Of a stretch of DNA of 64,000 nucleotides, positions 11,679 to 23,800 are shown piece by piece. Location: NCBI GenBank assembly GCA_028095005.1, contig CM051459.1, forward strand, positions 18,958,699 to 19,022,698. The letters run 5' to 3'. The notes under the pieces are model-generated. The model was not told where the DNA came from, searched no databases, and saw only the letters and a list, made by a program, of their open reading frames with translations. The DNA comes from Rhynchospora pubera (taxonomy: Eukaryota > Streptophyta > Magnoliopsida > Poales > Cyperaceae). The position numbers and the translations under genes are program-made. Numbering within the stretch: the stretch's first letter is position 1; every line of letters starts with the position of its first letter.

Positions 11679-12741
11679 TCATTCCTTTGCGTCTCTCCCT
11701 TTCTCCCTCCGCTTCATGTCTCTCGTCCCTCCCTCCTCTCTGTTTTGCTCATCCCTCCCCCTTCATCCCCTCATCCAAAAAAAGAAATTCGCTCATCCTC
11801 CCTCTCATCCCCTCATTCAAAAAAGAAAAACGCGTTAATAACTGCTAGGAGATGATGGAAAGCAATTTCAAATATCAATGAATCATCCATACGGAGGTAC
11901 CAACTTATTCAATTTTCATTTTAAAATAAATATTATATTTTTAATTGGAAATTAAAATTTTTGAACAGATAGCTACGTAACAAAAGAGGTTTATTAAATA
12001 TAAACCGTAACAAAAATTTTCCTGTTCGTTATAATCGAAAAATATTGTTTCTAGCTGTACAAATTTTTAAAGTTATTTTTTTTAGAAGTTCACAACTTTC
12101 CCCTCTAATTATGACATATCATCACATTTCCCAATCTCGTACCTTCGAGGGAAAAAAGTTTTTCGTTACATTTTGTTTCGCAGTTATATTTCTCCCTATT
12201 TATATTTTAGCTAATGGGCTTCAGAAAATGTTGTAATAAACTAATGTAGACAGACCAAGGTTTTAAAATGTGTTTTTTTCGATACGATGGTCCGGGTTTA
12301 TTTAACGGTGCGGCGCTTTTTCACCGAAAAAAAGGCAAAGAAATTGTGTGTATATAAAAATATCTGTATCAAACTCATATGTATTTTTGTGTACAATACT
12401 ACAGTACAACTCAGAATTCTATATTTTTTGAATCTGCTAATAATCTAATATAGTAATATACTAATATCTAAGTATTGCAATATTTATATGTATAAGTATA
12501 ATATTATATTAAGTCTCTCTTGTCTTTTTTTTTCCGCTAAACGAAATTTTTTTGTCGAAATAATGGCGTTATTTTGGAAATGATGTGTTACGTATTTTTC
12601 TGGTTTGAAACTGTAACGTTGACGCGTTTTGTCCGGAAAACTGAAATTTCCGAAATAATGCGGTTTTTTCGGCCAAATTTAAAAGCTTGAGACCGATACA
12701 ATAATGAACGTGTTAAGATTACTATTCAACATCATAACTCA
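11679..12741. other. AT-rich intergenic DNA, possible decayed transposon
   Basis: From 12256 to 12700 there are several GC-richer patches ('ggtgcggcgctttttcaccg', 'acgttgacgcgttttgtccg'), bracketed by 'ccaaggttttaaaa' and 'tttaaaagcttgagaccg', which are loosely inverse. This may be a decayed DNA element; no target duplication was found. Confidence 0.3.
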
Positions 12742-12750
12742 AAACTTTTA

Positions 12751-13153
12751 GAGAAATGCTAGAGTCCAATATATAGGACGGATGGACTCCGTCCAATACG
12801 ATCGTTTTCATATTTTTAAATTTCAAATAACCGATCCGAACCGTTCAATACGTTCTCCTTATTGAAAACTTGTAAGAAACTAACTTTTACATTTTTTCGA
12901 ATTTTTTTACTATTTTTTTGATATTTTAGAAAATCGTTGTTATTGGACGATCCATAATATTTATATCATGAATTTTCAAAAATACCAAAAAAATAATAAA
13001 AAAATCAAAAAAATGTAAAAATTTGTTTCTTTAAAGTTTTCAATATGAAGAACATATTGAACGGTTCGGATCGGTCATTTGAAATTTAAAAACGTTAAAA
13101 CGATCATATTGGACGGAGTCATCCGTCCTATATATAGGACACTAGCATTTCTC
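12751..13153. mobile_element. foldback MITE, family B copy 1 (Mutator-like TSD)
   Basis: A 403-bp element that folds back along nearly its whole length. The left end is GAGAAATGCTAGAGTCCAAT; the right end inverted is GAGAAATGCTAGTGTCC. It is flanked by a perfect 9-bp duplication AAACTTTTA (12742-12750 and 13154-13162). The 9-bp duplication and long arms indicate mobilisation by a Mutator-like transposase (MULE). Inside the arms lies 'ccgatccgaaccgttcaata', which recurs in family C. No coding capacity. Confidence 0.88.
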
Positions 13154-13162
13154 AAACTTTTA

Positions 13163-14390
13163 TAGTCTGGTCTCTGTTCCATTGTAGCTTAGCGATCATG
13201 GAATGAAAGGGCTTAACACTTGCATTTAATCTAAACTGAAAGATGAGCTCACAAATTTAATCTGTAACCGTAAATTATTTACTAAGAACAATTTAATTAG
13301 TTTTCCACAAAATGCAAACCGGAAAAATCATATAAATTATGAAAATCTGATAATTTTAATTATATTCTAGATAAGCAAGATGCAATTGCTAGTAGCAAAA
13401 TAATAATAAATTATAATCCGGCAACCAACTAACAATATACTCAGAGCCACATAATAAGTAATCAGACAAAAGGAGGAAGTAAATAAAAGAAGACAGATGG
13501 CAGAAGAGGTGGATAGCACATGTGGGGTCCAATGAATGGTCCATTTCTTTTTGCCTATCTCATCTACTCATCTGTTTATCCCAAACCTTTTCTTGAGCCC
13601 GAAAGCCGTGGTCCCTCCCTTCTTCTCTGCTCCTCTCTCCTTCAAAAAATAAGAAATTGAAAAAAAGAGCTTGTGAAAGAAGGCCGACCCCAATTGCGAT
13701 TGGGCTTTTAGCTTTACGTCGCAGTGAGGACAACTGCAGAATCGCGGACTCCCACACCCTTCTATAAAGCTTCCCTCTTTGCTTGATTGGGTCCCCTCCC
13801 TCTCCCCATCACGGGTTTTTTTTTGGTTTACCACTTCTCAATTCTCCCTCTGCAATGCTCCTACAACTTTTCTTGGGTGCAATTTTTGTACCATAATGGC
13901 ACTTTACGTTGAAAATTGATTACTATGATCTGCAGCTTTGTAATCACTTAAATAAAGTGAACACATAAAGTTGATGAGTTGATTATAAAAAAAAGTGAAC
14001 GCATACAATAAATACCATTTATATTCAAATTTTTCATATTATTTACAAACTTTGGTTTCATTTATCATTATATCGATGCTGTAGTATATTATTATGTTTA
14101 TTACAAAAATGGCCTATTCCTAAGTTGTATCTGTCCAAATTATAAATTGGAAATCGTTGATTTCAAAATATCAAATTTTTGTTACCATCGTTTCTAAGTA
14201 ATTCAACAATTTGGTAATTCAATAGATAAAAGAAATGCCTAGCAAATGACGAATTTAAGCCCGCTGATAAATTACAAATGTATGATTCTTTCTGCTTAAA
14301 TCTAAAGAGAAACAATTATAATATAACTAATACAATAGTTTACCCTACTAATTTTTTATTGTCCCAAATGCCAACATTTTGCTCTTTAGT
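13163..14390. other. intergenic DNA, nothing recognised
   Basis: A GC-richer patch at about 13560-13830 resembles a gene leader on the minus strand (CT-rich, short ORFs), but no protein family is recognisable. Confidence 0.35.
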
Positions 14391-14397
14391 TAGTTTT

Positions 14398-14672
14398 TCA
14401 AATTTTAAAATTCAAACGTTAAATTCAAACCGTTGATCTTATTTAATTTAATGAGCGATGTGTTTTCATATAAGTTTTGTAAATTATCGAGTTTATTTGA
14501 TACTCGATCAAAAAGTAAAACATGAACGTACTAGAACAAATCTATCATAGTTAACAAGGTTTATTTGTTTTATTTATCCATTGATCAAGTATCAAATAAA
14601 TTCCAAAATTTACAAAACTTATATGAAAGTGCATCATTCGTTAAAATTTAACGTTTAAATTTTAAAAATTTT
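14398..14672. mobile_element. degenerate foldback element
   Basis: The left arm, about 14398-14511, and right arm, about 14580-14672, are inverted copies; both hold 'ttcatataagttttgtaaat' in arm orientation, followed by 'tttatttgatac(t/c)(c/t)gatcaa'. The ends have decayed and no clear target duplication is visible. It is probably an old MITE unrelated in sequence to families A-C. Confidence 0.6.
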
Positions 14673-17600
14673 AAAAAAATAAATTAGTAGTACAATATTA
14701 GAATTTGGGGAAACCAAAATATTAATAGCGGAACATTCTCATTGTATATGTGTCATTTCTCTGTGTTAGTTCTGTAAAAAATTTTACGCACTTAAAAAGT
14801 AATCCACTGCCTAACAAAATTTATCAGATTTTTGTGGATAATTTGATACTTGTTAATATATGTAAACGTAAATTATTTTTATATAATGATGTATTATTTT
14901 GATGACCGATCGATCGTTTTTGCAGTAATTATAAAATAATTTGTCATGAATTTCAGAGGGAAACCCAGGCTCCAGTAATTTCCCTCTCACGCTATTTTGC
15001 CCCACCGCACTATACATGGAGACTGTAGGTACACATAGATGTGGTACAGCGTGAACCGGAAGTGTGGGTCCCAGCGAGCAGTGGATGGGTCAAGGGTGAG
15101 GCTGACGTATCGGAACAAGGGAACGGGGTGGGGTGTAACGCTGTCTCGACATGTGTGATCTGACTTGATGGCGCTTATCATTACTCGCTGGCTCGCTGCT
15201 GCCTCGTCAACCAGCTAAGGCTGCTTCCCAGCTCCAATATTAGCCCCACTTTGGACCCTGGAGCCTGCACATGCTCCAAATTTCTGACCTCCTCTAAGCG
15301 ATTCACTTGTTTTTGTTTCTCAAATAAATAAATAATTAAAATAAAATAAAAATCACTAGTTTTTCGTAATCCATAATTATTCTTCTTTATTTATATTTTT
15401 AATCACAACTAATAATATTATTACTAGCAAGATGTATTTCATAATTCTTTTATTCCTAATCTGACGAATTCGTCTCAATTAATTTGCTAAGTTCTATTAG
15501 TGATTATAAAAAAAAATGTTTTAAACTGGAGTACTTTAGATAATTAAAACAGTTTACTTGTGCTCTAAAATATGAAGTGGAAAAATTTTCTAAATTTTTG
15601 TATGCTTTGTCATTATTACCTAATTGTTTATATAGTACATGCATTTTTATATTCAACGCAATATGATATTGTTAATTATCATTATGGTCTACTTGCCTTA
15701 TCCCAACGTAGCGGCGACCCCACATATGCGCTTAAACTAAACATGCGCTCAAACTAAACATCTTCATGTCTAGTGAAATTGGATAAATTACAATTTTCTT
15801 CTAAGAAGATATTAAGTATAATCATACGCCTTTTACGTTAAATATATATAAAGCATTAAGCCATTGACCAAGAGAAAGCGCCCAAGTAACGTACAGACGA
15901 CAGTGACTAGGGTCACTAGGAGCAGCAGAAACAAACAAGAAAAAGCACGCACCCACCATTAGGTTCTAAACTAATCGTCTCACATAACGAGATTTATGAA
16001 GTCTATAAATACACAAGAGGAAAAGAAAATAAATATTTCCAGAGGGTATGAAAAGGACTCGAGTGCTGATTGTTTGAGTTGACTATTATACCGGTGATGA
16101 AAATCCACCAATTACAAAAGTAGGCAAATTAAGATTTATATGTGAAATGGATGCAAATCCCCGGCTTTGGAAGGTACTTAAATAGTTCTTCCTAGCAATC
16201 AATCTTGCGTGCTTTTGTGTCTATGATCAAGCCTTTCTGATAGTAACGTTTGTGCATTAATTCGTTGGACCTAATATATGTTTCATTACAATATCCATCA
16301 TATAAGAGAATGGAAGTAATCATTATTACTCATACACTATAACTTTAATAATTCTACTATTTTAATTATATTAATTAAGTACTCTTATAAGAAATGCACG
16401 TTCAACTTTAATTTGATAAATTGCCTAATAATATTTTTTAATTCATTTTTAAGTTGTTGCGAAGGATTTTTTTTTTTTTAGTAAAATGCACTGTTGTACT
16501 CTATCATAAAATTTTCATATTAAAATTGCGAAGGATTTTTTTTGGTAGTTAATGCTCTTAAATTAAGTGAAACAACTACTGCAATAAAGATCATCACAAG
16601 CTCTAAAACATATGAAAATTAACTTAACTCTTTATTAATTAGTGCTTAATTTGGATAACTCTAATAGAGCGAAGACACATTGAAGATTCGCTTAAAAGAA
16701 TTAAGCCGATATTGCAATTCATAGAGATGCATGATCTTATCTTTTTATATAAAAAGGACTTTCAGGAAAACATAAACGATTTATAATCTTCTATGTTTTC
16801 TCTGCTACGAAAAATTAGTTGTGCCACCTTGGTCTTGTAATGGTCTCTATTCTAGCAACCCGGGGCAAAACTACATACATTTTGGTGGGTCCAGACCCAC
16901 CTGGAAAAAATAATAACTGAGATACTAATAGTTTAATAAAAATAAAAAAACCACGAAGAGGTAGGGATCATCGCATAAATTTGAAGGACCCGTGTAGACA
17001 GATTGCGTTTGATTTGAATTGTATATATAGCGACTCTTGAAAAATCGCACAGAGACGCCGATTGCATTAATTCGTTCCTGGCGAATCACCATCTTCCTTC
17101 CTTCACAACGAAGCTTATTAAGAAAAATTTTAGAACATAATGAAAGATTTTTGGTTGAATGACTGTCATGTAGCATATATTTTATATTTATATATACAAA
17201 GAGAGCTCTAATGAATCTATTATGCAACATTATCAGAAAATAAAATTTGTAAGATATTGTTGTATTTTTATTTTTTTATTAACTTGAATTATTATTTTAG
17301 ATATTGAATATATTATTTTGAATATTGTGTTGTTATTGAAGATATATTTAATTTCTCACAAATTTTTCTACGTTACATGGTTTTAGAATAATTTATTTAA
17401 AATTAATTGTTACTCTATGTCTATATTATATTTTATGTCATATATATTTTTTCTGCAAAAAAAAAAAATTATGGACATGCTGATGTGAATTTCTAACTAT
17501 GCCCTGCTAGTAACATGGCAATTATCCTTACAACTGAAGTCTTGCATTAGCATCTAATTAGCGAGAAAAATAAAATCGCTTGAATCAAACTTTTCTATAT

Positions 17601-17726
17601 CCATTTTTCCTTTGTAAAGTTACATTTTTTTTTGTGCTGCTGCCGCCAAGTCCGTAGCCATTTATTGAAATCAAAGAGAGCAAACATATTTCAGACCAAT
17701 ACCAAAGTTATAAAGAGGAAATGAGA
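14673..17726. other. intergenic DNA, nothing recognised
   Basis: No credible coding region. 15000-15300 is GC-richer but its ORFs match nothing I know. Elsewhere it is AT-rich with homopolymer runs. 'ttggtgggtccagacccacc' at about 16881-16900 contains a short palindrome. Confidence 0.4.
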
Positions 17727-17734
17727 GCCTTACA

Positions 17735-18403
17735 TAGGGCTGAAAACGGTAGCTGTTTCAATCGTTTTTTCGTTTCGTTTCGTCCGGAATGGAACGGTAA
17801 CGGATAAGAATTTCAGTTTCGTTTAAGGAACGGAACAACTAACGCAAATAGAAATATTGTTTCGTCTCAGAACGGAACGATTAGTGAAACTGGTACGTTT
17901 CGTGGTCGTTTATTTCGCACATTTCGTCTAAATTTTTTTTCATGGTTTTATTATTAGATTGCAGAGGACCTCAGCGGAGAGATCGAGGGAGAAACGAGTA
18001 AAATTAGATTTCTGCAGCGTCGCTCCGTCATTTCTCCGCCGAACACAGTCACATCTATCTCTCTCGCCTCTGCACCACCCAATACAATCGCCGTCGAGAG
18101 CGAGAGATGAAGATGGTGCCTCCTCCCCTTTTCCCGCGTGACCTAACCTTTCATTTCTCTATCTCTGTTTCATACAAAATGCTGAATAGTTTATTTTCTT
18201 GCATCTTAATAAAAATGCAAAACAGTTAGGTAGTCAAAGACGGTTATAACCGTTTTGATCGTTCCCATCAACGAAACGATCAACGCAACATGTGTTAAAC
18301 GGATACAACAATCAACGCAATAAGTACAAAAATTTCGTGCATCAATACAACGGTTAATGAAAATGACCACTTTCGTGGTCGTTTTCCACGTTATGCACCC
18401 CTA
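17735..18403. mobile_element. hAT-type non-autonomous element with gene-like insert
   Basis: Left end TAGGGCTG, right end CACCCCTA (inverse TAGGGGTG), flanked by a perfect 8-bp duplication GCCTTACA (17727-17734 and 18404-18411). An 8-bp duplication with TAGGG-type ends defines hAT elements. The subterminal regions are packed with AACGG, CGTTTCG and CGGAACG motifs. The centre, about 17958-18140, is GC-richer and CT-rich; it has no such motifs and looks like a host gene leader or first exon, suggesting transduplication. There is no transposase. Confidence 0.88.
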
Positions 18404-18411
18404 GCCTTACA

Positions 18412-19640
18412 TATGACATCCTATTTATTCTTGCAAAATTTGCCACAAGATGTGCTTGATTGTTTTCATACCTAGGAATTTAGGGCAAGTAAAAAGCACA
18501 ATATCCCTTAGTTCAACAGATTTTTTAAATGCAAATAATTTATAAGCATACACATATAATGTATGTATATTATTTTTATTACATGTATTTAATACATATT
18601 TAAATTATAATAAAATTTTAAATATATTGTAAATAAGAAACACGTGAATATTTGCTATAAAAAAAGTCACACGTAAACACAAAGAGTGACAGTTTCTTTT
18701 TATTTTTTAATAATTTTTTTATTTTAAATGAATATTAATACATGACATGACAATAACCCTTATTAAAATAGTGGATGGGATTGGAGGCTCTAATTTTGAG
18801 TTCTGATTCTTTGTTGCAAACATCACATGATCCTCTCATAGCATCATGTTGCAGGTCACTGGAATTATTTGTAATAAGTTTGTGCATAGAAAAATAATCC
18901 ACATTTAAATTTTATAATTTGTATATACCACATCGTGTAAAGGTGGATCGAATTTATTGGATTTAGGGAGGCAGAGAGCCGTGTGTAGAGGAAATGAGGC
19001 GGAAGCGGAGGGGCTTGTGAGTGAGCCGTGTGTAGTGCAGACAAGGCGAAAGTCAAGAAGGGAAAGATCGATGATTTGACGAGAGAGGTAGATCTATGAG
19101 CACTTTGTTTCTCTTTTGGATTCGAAGGGGGAGAGAAATGAGACAAAGAGCACGATCTAAAAGATGGATGTTTTTCTAGCACACGGAGAAAAGAAGAGCA
19201 AATAATGGAGACATTTGATATCATCATTATTTATTGATATTTGGATCGTACTTGGTATTCAAATTTTACTCAAACTAACAAATTACTTATTGAATTGTCG
19301 TGTTTTTTCAGGATCTGGCTTTTTCGTCGTTTCTTCTCTTTTCTCTGTACAGGTTTTGTTAATTTATGGTGATATCGGAGCGTTGGATAGTTTCCCGGTG
19401 ATTCCCGCACGCTAGATGACTCATTCCTAACATTAGAGGCGATTCTCAGCGCAGTATGTGCTAGCACACCTAGAACAAGGTAATCCTCTTTTCTATACCA
19501 ATTAATCAACTTGTTTAATTAAGTGGAACTAGTGCTTAATACATGAGATCCTACAGGAAACAAGAGAGAAGGCAAGAGAGAAAAATATATTTTCTTCTCT
19601 TTTATTTTGGTGGCGGCCACGAAAATTGGAAAAAGCAAAG
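18412..19640. other. intergenic DNA with gene-like patches
   Basis: 18950-19200 is GC-richer and on the minus strand reads as a Ser/Pro-rich ORF; 'gagccgtgtgtag' occurs twice about 44 bp apart. 19300-19480 has splice-like signals (a T-rich run ending CAG before GATCTGG; CACCTAGAACAAG|GTAATCC). No known protein is recognisable. Confidence 0.3.
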
Positions 19641-19816
19641 TGTTGTACTAAACTTCTCTAGGTTTGTCGATTACAAAACAATATCATTTGGCATTTAACA
19701 ATCTTCTTTGAGTTTTATAGGAAGATGCAATTTATGAAGACTTGGATAAAAACTTTAAGCAAGATCAAGATCAAGTTTTTGGAGAGCTTATAGGCTAGTT
19801 TAGACTAGAATAGAAG
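19641..19816 (+). mobile_element. 5' fragment of a Sire/copia-like LTR
   Basis: It starts TGTTGTACTAAAC and matches the first about 175 bp of the full LTR at 20835, including 'ggtttgtcgattacaaaaca' and 'gcaagatcaagatcaagt'. It then joins gag coding sequence directly, so the rest of the LTR, the primer site and the 5' part of gag are missing. Confidence 0.85.
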
Positions 19817-20533
19817 GGTGAGTATGAGGCCAAAATTATGGAGCTTGAAAAACAACTTGAAAAACCTGTTTTAGATCAAGTTCCTAAAACGGATTTGAAA
19901 AACCTTTTCAAAGGTCAAAAGCCTCATGACAAGTCCGGTCTTGGTTACCAAAAGTCTTATCAAACCAAGAAAAAGAACTTGTCATACAAAAATGGGAAAC
20001 AAGTTGCACAAACCACACAATTTCAAAAACCTAGAAATTCTCGTGGTCATACTCATATGTACCAAAGGAAATAAAAAAACAGTAGAGTGCAAAACGAAAA
20101 GAATTTGCAAAATCAAGAAAAGAAGGTTTTTGTTCCAAAGGCGTTCAATAAAATTTATTTTAGAGGACCCGATGGATGGTTTTATGAATTTAAAGAGCAA
20201 CATCTTTCACAAAACCACAAGGCTCAATCCAATGAGCATCAAAAGAATGTTTCCCAACATTTCCAAAAGGATCGCAAAAAGGATTTTAATGCCTCATCCA
20301 ATGATCCTAAGAAGAAGGCCGAATACCTTAGAGCCCATTACTATTCTCAATTTGTCAAGGGTTCTACCATGCCTAAGCCAACCAATGCATATTGCAATTA
20401 TTGTTGTCAAAATGGTCATATCTCGTTGGAATGTAAACTTAGGAAACCAAATGGTGAGTCCAAAGGTAAGTGGGTTCCAAAAGCTTGTATCTCTAGTGGT
20501 ACAACTAGTGGTATGGTAACCAATGTGGCCTAA
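19817..20533 (+). pseudogene. gag: gag C-terminal half, second zinc knuckle (Sire/copia-like retrotransposon)
   Basis: One frame runs through this stretch with a premature stop at about 20072-20074. It begins with a Lys/Glu-rich coiled-coil-like segment (KIMELEKQLEKP), then a motif typical of plant copia gag (GQKPHDKSGLGY), then a CCHC knuckle CNYCCQNGHISLEC at about 20391-20432, followed by GKWVPKACIS. Gag packages element RNA; the knuckle binds nucleic acid. It is fused to an LTR fragment upstream and to the element's 3' tail downstream, with pol missing, so it is a defective remnant. Confidence 0.85.
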
Positions 20534-20834
20534 ATACCAAGTTAACCCCCGGTCTTATAAGCCAAATATTTAGGGGGAGCCTCTTTATTTCTATCTTATT
20601 TTTGTTTAAGAGGTTAAATTTGGTCACACTACTTTGTGTAGTGCCCTAAATTGGTTCTCCAACTCCTTTTTCTCCAAAATTAAGGGGGAGCCATAAATTT
20701 AGGGGGAGCTTGTTACAATTTTCACTTTTTGTCGATTTACAAAAAGGAGGAGAATTGTAGTAAATCTTATGAAATGCCAAAATTTAATCGCTTTACTAAT
20801 GATATTGTTTTGCAAATCGTCAAAAGGGGGAGAT
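20534..20834 (+). mobile_element. retrotransposon 3' tail with repeated polypurine tracts
   Basis: Several purine runs of the form AGGGGGAG occur (about 20572, 20684, 20702), ending with AAAAGGGGGAGA at 20822-20833 directly before the LTR start. The last is the expected primer for plus-strand synthesis. Multiple upstream polypurine copies are common in large plant Sire-type elements. Confidence 0.8.
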
Positions 20835-22353
20835 TGTTGTACTAAACGTCTCAAGGTTTGTCGATTACAAAACAATATCATTTGGCATTTAACAATCTTC
20901 TTTGAGTTTTATAGAAAGAAGATGCAATTTATGAGGACTTTGATAAAAACTTTAAGCAAGATCAAGATCAAGTCTTTGGAGAGTTTATAGGCTAGTTTAG
21001 ACTAGGATAGAAGGTATACTTTAGTCCTTGTTTATCCTTGAAATGGTCTAGATAGCGAAAAGCTCAATAAACCAGCAAAATCCTGTTTTCAGTGACCTAG
21101 CGTCATACAACGCTAGATAGTGGCACACAACGCTGAGTTTTCAAAATTAGAATAACTGACTTTTGTGAATCAACGTTGCGCAACGCTATATAGAGTTAGG
21201 CAACGCTGAGTCACAACGTTGTACAATGCTCAGTAGTGTTGTACAACGCTACAGTTAAAAACTTGAAAAATTTCCTGAGTACCATCGTGCAACGCCATAT
21301 AGCGTTGCACGACGCCACAAAAATCCTAAGTTAGCTGTGCTGTTCAGACTGCGCTGTATCGAGGTTCAGACAGCGCTGTCCCATGTAAACAGTTGTTTTT
21401 ACATGCAAAGTTGCAGGTAACGTTAGTCAACGTCTCTTAGCGTTGGGTAACGCTAGCGTTGTGTGACGGTATATAGAGTTGTACAACGCTCTGTTGAATC
21501 TGTCAGAGTTGTTCCCTTTGACTCCCTTTAACGGAATAGCGGCAAGCAACGCTCTGACAATTTCCAACGGAATTGTCGAAACTTTCCTTTGGTTATACAC
21601 TCCTTCGTTGTGTAACGGCAAATAGCGTTGCACAACACTCTGACAGACCAACGGCTATATTAACTAGCCGTTAGATTTTACAACGGTCATATTCCAGCGT
21701 TGTATAACGTTATTCAGCGTTGTACAACGCTGTGGTCAGTTTTTGCTGGGGAAGTGCTCATTTCGAGCCCTATATATATCCACCACTTGTTCTCTCTCCA
21801 GCCAACGAATTAGAGAGTTTTGCCTTGCAAAATTAGACCAGAATTGAGCCTTTGAGCATAGAGATACTCTCCCACTTGAGCTTTTCATAGCTAGACCCTC
21901 TTTAGAGATTTAGTAGCCTCAAACACCACCGCCCCGATATTGTCGCTAGGTGTAGGTTCGAATAGGTTGAGAGCTATTCTCCTTTGAGGCCGTTGGGCCA
22001 TTCGAGTTAGGCCGATCCGCCTCGAGTGTTCTTGTGACGAGGTGATTCGGTTCGAAATAGTAGTCCCGTTCGTTGTGGAATTGAACGGAGCGCCCCCTTG
22101 TGTGGTAGCGAAACTCCCGGAGACGTACGACTAAGACTAGCATTTCCTAGTGGGTCGGAATTCCGTAATCATACAAAGTGTTCAATTTCTCTCTTTCTTT
22201 TTCTCTTTATTTTCTTGCTATACTTGAATTGCTTGTGTGCTTGCTTGTATCGGGTACAAATTGAATTGTGTTAGGGTAGTTCATACCAAACCGGTCCAAA
22301 ACCTCATTTGCTTCCGCTAAACCTTGGTTAAGCCGCCTCTTTTAGGGACAACA
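20835..22353 (+). repeat. full LTR of the Sire/copia-like element
   Basis: The LTR starts TGTTGTACTAAAC after the polypurine tract and ends ...GGGACAACA, three bases before the primer binding site: TG...CA, about 1519 bp, a size typical of Sire-type copia LTRs. The U3-like part (21100-21735) is filled with variants of AGCGTTGTACAACGCT. A TATA box (TATATATAT) lies at 21771-21779, and the CT-rich TTCTCTCTCCAG after it suggests transcript start near 21800. Confidence 0.88.
21771..21779 (+). promoter_or_regulatory. LTR TATA box
   Basis: TATATATAT follows GAGCCC and precedes 'ccaccacttgttctctc'. Its place about two thirds through the LTR fits the U3/R boundary, so it is the likely core promoter of the retrotransposon. 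Confidence 0.6.
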
Positions 22354-22356
22354 AAG

Positions 22357-22368
22357 TGGTATCAGAAC
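22357..22368 (+). other. primer binding site (initiator tRNA-Met)
   Basis: TGGTATCAGAAC matches the complement of the 3' end of plant initiator methionine tRNA (family consensus TGGTATCAGAGC) with one or two changes. It sits three bases after the LTR end and fixes the orientation of the element as plus. Confidence 0.85.
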
Positions 22369-22409
22369 GGAAACCTCGATTAAGCTATTCTTAATCGTGG
22401 TTTTCGGTC

Positions 22410-23800
22410 ATGGCGGCTCGATTTGTAGATAGACAGGACAAATTAGGCCAAAATTGTAGAAATTTTTCTTTTTTGAAGAGATGCATGGTGAACTACCTCA
22501 ATATCTTAGGATATTGGCACATGGTAGAAAAACGATATACACCCCAATTTATGCCAAACTCCACCAATTTGTTTAGGCAATCCCATGATCACCAAAGGGA
22601 CAATGATTGTACAGTTAATGCCATATTAGCCTCGGTCCATGAATCAATTGGTGTGACCCTTAGTCGTTTTGATCTAGCACGCGATATGTGGGTGGTTCTC
22701 CTCACCCGTTATGAGGGAAATTCTCAAATTAGACATTCTAAATTGTATGAGTTGTACTCTCAATTTGAGAATTTCCACATAAAGGATGGTGAATCCATTG
22801 AGAATATGTACACTCTTCTTGTACAACTCCAAAATGAATTCACCGAATGAGGTGAGCCCCTAACAAATGGTAAGATTATAGGGAATATGATGCGGGCTAT
22901 GAGTGATGGCACGAATGGGATGCTCACATCACGTCGCTTGAGACCATTATCCGGATGGACCATGAGTACACCCCGGAGCAAATGTACACCGAGTTTCGAT
23001 GTGTTGAGGAGAAGCTCAAGCAGCTCGCCAAACTAGAGCATCCTCCAAGAACCTTAGCCATGACCTCCACAAGCAATCCCGCCTCCACATCATCATCTTG
23101 ATCCTCTCATCGCCGATACCCACATCAAACACCATTGAACCTCTACGAGCTTGATGAGACAAAGCAAGAGGTGGTGATTGAGAAGATGTTTCGTGGGTTG
23201 CTCAAGCATGAGAAAAAGTTCAACAATGAGAGATTAGCCAATGATGAACGGGAGTTGTGTTTTGTGTGCAATAAAGAGGGGCATTCAATGCACAAGTGTC
23301 ACAAGCTTTTCCCTCAAGTGCAAACCGACAAGCCAAAACCTAAGCACAAGAAGGAAAAGAAGAAGGCTCAAGTCATGCATGCCTTGTGGGATGTTGAATC
23401 TGAAACAAGCTCATCCGATTCGGATTCTCATGAAGTGTATGCTTTGGTGGCAAATGTGGAAGAGGTGGTATTCTCAACGGATGATGTGGAAGATGACTTC
23501 GTGAAGGACATCCTCAATGAGTTCAATCAAGGGACAAGATTTGTTCATCCGCTACTTCAAGCGCGTAAGGCAACACCACCTCCATCTCCACCAACTTCAC
23601 CAAAGTCAAGCTCTCCTAAGGTCTATCTCGCTCTCAATGATTCTTTTAGCGATGATGATAGTGAGAGTGGTGATGAACCAACTAGTTCAACCCCATGTGT
23701 TGATTGTGATAGGTTGAACTCTATTCTTGATGCTACCCATGATGTCTTGGTTAGGAAATCCGATACCATAGAAACCTTAAAAACCAAGATACTTCAATCC
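22410..23800 (+). pseudogene. gag: gag N-terminal and central region, first zinc knuckle, degenerate
   Basis: The ORF from 22410 (MAARFVDRQDK...) shows the copia-type gag signature LYELYSQFENFHIKDGESIE at about 22745-22804, then a stop at 22848-22850. Coding resemblance continues in shifted frames (MDHEYTPEQMYTEFRCVEEK at about 22958-23017) with further stops. A long frame at 23135-23800 holds the CCHC knuckle CFVCNKEGHSMHKC (about 23258-23299), a Lys-rich stretch and an Asp/Ser-rich region. The coding sequence stops abruptly where an antisense LTR begins. It is non-functional: several stops and frame changes, and no pol after it. Confidence 0.85.

Noticed and set aside
19300..19415. potassium transporter (HAK/KUP) exon because of LLIYGDIGALDSF
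   Set aside because: Only the short YGDIG resemblance is present; surrounding residues do not follow the family pattern.
21100..21735. CRISPR-like array because of regularly recurring palindromes
   Set aside because: Spacing is irregular, repeats are degenerate, it lies inside a plant LTR, and CRISPR arrays are not found in nuclear plant DNA.
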